A program made the position numbers and the translations under genes. Shown piece by piece: positions 3,058 to 5,715 of a DNA stretch of 5,715 bases (the first letter of the stretch is position 1; every line of letters begins with the position of its first letter). Below the pieces are notes generated by a model. It worked only from the letters and a program-made list of their open reading frames with translations, ran no database searches and was not told the DNA's origin. Source of the stretch: Puniceicoccales bacterium (GTDB lineage: Bacteria; Verrucomicrobiota; Verrucomicrobiia; Opitutales; UBA953). The stretch spans positions 1-5,715 of the forward strand of contig JAITPT010000002.1 of the NCBI GenBank assembly GCA_031289285.1, in the 5' to 3' direction.

Positions 3058-5715
3058 CTACTTCTCCAGCAAAATAATATACCCGCCATTTGCCCCTACG
3101 TTAAACTCCCCGTCCAAGACAAACGCGCCTGCCTTTTGCGAGTTTTGTTCGGGAGCGCGTTGCGGTGCCTGCACGGATTTTATCTCTGGCAATGTCGCTC
3201 GCGAGGGTTTGAAGCCCAGCAAGGCGGCGTCTATTTTCAACGTTCCGGCTTGCGGCTTGGCCGTCCAGTTTGCGAGTGCGACGAGTGCCTTGTCGCCGTT
3301 TATATAAACGGTGGCGTATAACTCTGGATTGCCTGTTTTCACGGGGCAACGGGCGTCCCAGTAGCCGCGAGTCTGTGCGTTTTGTATTCCGAAAGAGTCC
3401 AAGATCTGCCACATTGGCGTCGGGTTTCCGCTCCACGGGGCGCGGGGCAACATCCCATAAACCATGCCGCGAAAAAGATTGCGCGCGTCCAATGTTTCCG
3501 CCGGAAGTCCGAATGGAATGCCAGACATTTCTACAAGCCAAAAGTCGGGATTGTTAGCAGCACCAAAACCCTCTCCAAGCCAGAGGCGGTCAACGTAGGG
3601 AAGCAAATCCATATAAATCTGCAACGAACTCGCATAGCCCGCATAGCCGTTCAGATGGCTCCACGAGTGCATATCTATACTGCGGCGTTTTCCGTCTGCG
3701 TCTAAGATAGTGCGGGCGCGGCGGAGTGTTGTCCGTTCGAGTGCGCTGTCGTCAACATAAACGCCAGCGATACCAAGTTTTTTAACCATCCAGTCGAGAC
3801 CGGCGAGATAGAAGTTATTCCAGCGCGAATCGGGCGTAGTGATAATAGAAATGTCCGTTTGTCCCTTGTATATTCCGCCGAGTGTCGCATACCATGCGGG
3901 GATAAAGTGGTTGCCAAGAAAATCGCACAGCCACTTCGCCGGTTTACTGTGAATAAGCGTTTTTGTGTCTTTGCCCGGGCCGTCAAAAAGAACTTCTGAA
4001 CCGAGCGAGCGCAATGCCCACAACTCCGGCACTTTCACTGTCAACTCGCGAGTTGTATAATAAACGCGGACGCCGATGTCTCGCTGGTTCGCCTTTTTAA
4101 TATAGTCGCGCAAGTCCGACGCCGACTCGTCAGAATAGGGATAATTGATGTAGGGATAAACTTCTTTTGCGTGGTGGACGTTTATATAATTTGCGCCAAC
4201 TCCTTTGGCGACGCCAATCGTCCAGCCGCTCCGCTCGCCGCCCGCATGATAAAAACGCTCCCGCGCCATAAGCCCTCTATCAATCGGTTTTACGGGAGTT
4301 ATCAGTGTCTCGATGTCGAAGTTAAGCGTTTCGCCTTTCGACATATTTCTCGTTCCGCCAAAAGCAGTTACAAGCGCAGAACGGTCGGTTTCGCGGCTGA
4401 CGCGCACTCCGCCTTTTCCGCTGTTGCTCCACGATGTCGGCTCTTTTATTTTACCGAAACTGTAATAAATGTTAATCAGCGGGCGGACATAATTTTCGTC
4501 CTTACACTTTATATTCCAACCGGCGTTGACATCGCCGAACCAGACTTTGTCCTGATGTTTTTTTGTGTCCCATTTCCAATTGAACGCGAGATTTTTGGCG
4601 AGGCCGCCGCGTTTGCCAAGGCCCATAAAATATTTTGACGCGCCTTCTGCGTAGGGAACTTCTAAGCGAATGTCTTTTACCGCAATGTTGTTTTTCGCGG
4701 TGACAGCTATTTTATACTCCGCAAAACCGTCAAACTGCATACGCCCTGCGCACACGACGAGGAAGTTTTTATTTTCGCGGCGCGACTCCCAAGCGACTTC
4801 CTCTGCGTCGCGTCGCGTGAAACGCAAACCGTTTCCTTTTAGTGTTTCTTCGCCGTCGGCGGTCTCTACAATAAAGCGGACTTCCGAGTTAAAAATCTTG
4901 TTTGCGGTAGCGGCGTTCAAACGCCCGTCCATACTGTAGCGCGTAGTGATTTGCGCGGGCAAACCGCTTGGCGCGAGCGCGACTACGCCACCCAAAAACG
5001 AGATTGTTTTTCCGTCGGCGCGGAGTGGCGTGTAGGGCGCGGTAGGCTGTGTCGTTTCGCCAGCGCGGGAGTCAAGCCAGCGCAGCCGCGTTTTGCGGAA
5101 ACCGTCGTTGTCGCCGTGGTCGGGCAAAGGCGCACCGGCGACGGTTAACGTGATGTCTATATCTGTCGGCGGAAGATTTTTCGGGACGACTTTTATTTTG
5201 CCTGTATAAGTTCCGGCGGGAATGTTTTCTGCGACATCCGCGCCAATCCAAAACGCGCCCACTTTCCCTTTCTGGACATCTATTTTTTTAGTGAATGTTT
5301 TTCCTTGGAAGTTGACGCCGCCGAGGTTGAAACAGCGCAACGCCGACGCCGGAATTTTTCCCGTCGCGCCTTGCAAATCGGAAAACACAAGGCGCACATC
5401 TTCCGCTTCGCCGAGTGGCGCGTAGAGCGCGATTTGCCACGTGTAAAACTCTCCCGGCGCACACTTGCCCGCAAAACGCGAACGCGCCGCCGCCGGACGC
5501 GCCGCCCAATGCGCCGGCAGAATGTCTGGCGAGCGGATGTCGCGGGCGCGGTCTTCCGTAAAACAAAAATACCCTTGCGCTGGTGCCTCGCGCAAAAGCG
5601 CGGCAAGCGCGTCCGCCGAAGCGGGCTGGCGCATTGGCGACTTCGCCTCGGCGGCGGTGCCGTGCGACACACGCGACTCAAGAAGCGCGGCGTCGCGGGC
5701 AGATTGCGATTCAAA
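3058..5715 (-). CDS. Probable glycoside hydrolase, GH123-N/DUF6067-like (5' end outside window)
   Basis: The frame is open from the right edge to a TAG stop at 3058-3060, giving 886 visible codons; numbering here starts at the first visible codon. Upstream codons up to 5715 read as ordinary protein without a stop or signal peptide, so the gene almost certainly starts beyond the window. Internal starts (GTG 5670, ATG 5634) are possible but less likely. An N-terminal beta-rich region contains APGEFYTWQIALYAP, followed by SDLQGATGKIPA, typical as I recall of GH123 N-terminal (DUF6067) modules. A middle part resembles a (beta/alpha)8 barrel, with GVYVDDSALER (Asp655-Asp656, codons at 3748-3753), DMHSWSHLNGYAGYASS (from Asp681) and WLGEGFG (Glu715, codon at 3571-3573). 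A C-terminal beta domain contains ELYATVYINGDKALVALANW. The acidic residues are candidate catalytic residues; I cannot assign them. GH123 enzymes act on beta-GalNAc glycans, but this substrate is unknown. Probably secreted, though unproven. Base composition varies strongly along the gene. Confidence 0.72.
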   Translation of the reverse strand, partial: FESQSARDAALLESRVSHGTAAEAKSPMRQPASADALAALLREAPAQGYFCFTEDRARDIRSPDILPAHWAARPAAARSRFAGKCAPGEFYTWQIALYAPLGEAEDVRLVFSDLQGATGKIPASALRCFNLGGVNFQGKTFTKKIDVQKGKVGAFWIGADVAENIPAGTYTGKIKVVPKNLPPTDIDITLTVAGAPLPDHGDNDGFRKTRLRWLDSRAGETTQPTAPYTPLRADGKTISFLGGVVALAPSGLPAQITTRYSMDGRLNAATANKIFNSEVRFIVETADGEETLKGNGLRFTRRDAEEVAWESRRENKNFLVVCAGRMQFDGFAEYKIAVTAKNNIAVKDIRLEVPYAEGASKYFMGLGKRGGLAKNLAFNWKWDTKKHQDKVWFGDVNAGWNIKCKDENYVRPLINIYYSFGKIKEPTSWSNSGKGGVRVSRETDRSALVTAFGGTRNMSKGETLNFDIETLITPVKPIDRGLMARERFYHAGGERSGWTIGVAKGVGANYINVHHAKEVYPYINYPYSDESASDLRDYIKKANQRDIGVRVYYTTRELTVKVPELWALRSLGSEVLFDGPGKDTKTLIHSKPAKWLCDFLGNHFIPAWYATLGGIYKGQTDISIITTPDSRWNNFYLAGLDWMVKKLGIAGVYVDDSALERTTLRRARTILDADGKRRSIDMHSWSHLNGYAGYASSLQIYMDLLPYVDRLWLGEGFGAANNPDFWLVEMSGIPFGLPAETLDARNLFRGMVYGMLPRAPWSGNPTPMWQILDSFGIQNAQTRGYWDARCPVKTGNPELYATVYINGDKALVALANWTAKPQAGTLKIDAALLGFKPSRATLPEIKSVQAPQRAPEQNSQKAGAFVLDGEFNVGANGGYIILLEK

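Overview
The window is 5,715 bases of bacterial DNA, GC-rich over most of its length. It holds one tRNA gene, three protein-coding genes (one cut by the right edge) and a gene-free left end built from short repeat units. I infer a member of the PVC superphylum, most likely Verrucomicrobiota. The grounds are a GC-rich genome, poor Shine-Dalgarno signals, a GH123-type (DUF6067-like) large glycoside hydrolase, and left-end repeat motifs that I recall from intergenic DNA of such genomes. No marker gene fixes the taxonomy.

Layout. Positions 1-471 contain no credible gene. The first 256 bases are a patchwork: a small perfect hairpin, an imperfect direct-repeat pair, and three elements that each consist of three units about 8-10 bp apart. 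A tRNA-Leu(CAA) with encoded CCA lies at 472-556 on the minus strand. A 180-bp spacer (557-736) with T-tracts and a dense C-rich block separates it from a divergent plus-strand gene (737-1285) for a stand-alone phosphopantothenoylcysteine decarboxylase (CoaC). This gene converges on, and overlaps by 70 bp, a minus-strand gene (1216-2949) for a family 5 (OppA-like) solute-binding protein. Upstream of that, on the same strand, a 108-bp gap with a G-quadruplex-type motif leads to a large minus-strand gene (3058 to beyond 5715) for a probable glycoside hydrolase whose N-terminus lies outside the window.

How the genes relate. CoaC belongs to coenzyme A synthesis and is a housekeeping enzyme. The glycoside hydrolase and the binding protein are co-oriented, so a shared transcript is possible. 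However, the 108-bp gap, the lack of permease or ATPase genes, and the strong base-composition shift inside the hydrolase gene mean that I do not claim a functional operon. I see no CRISPR array, insertion sequence, phage gene or clear defence system. The most unusual signals are non-coding: two G-quadruplex-type motifs with 2-nt loops in the two spacers, and the phased repeat patchwork at the left end.
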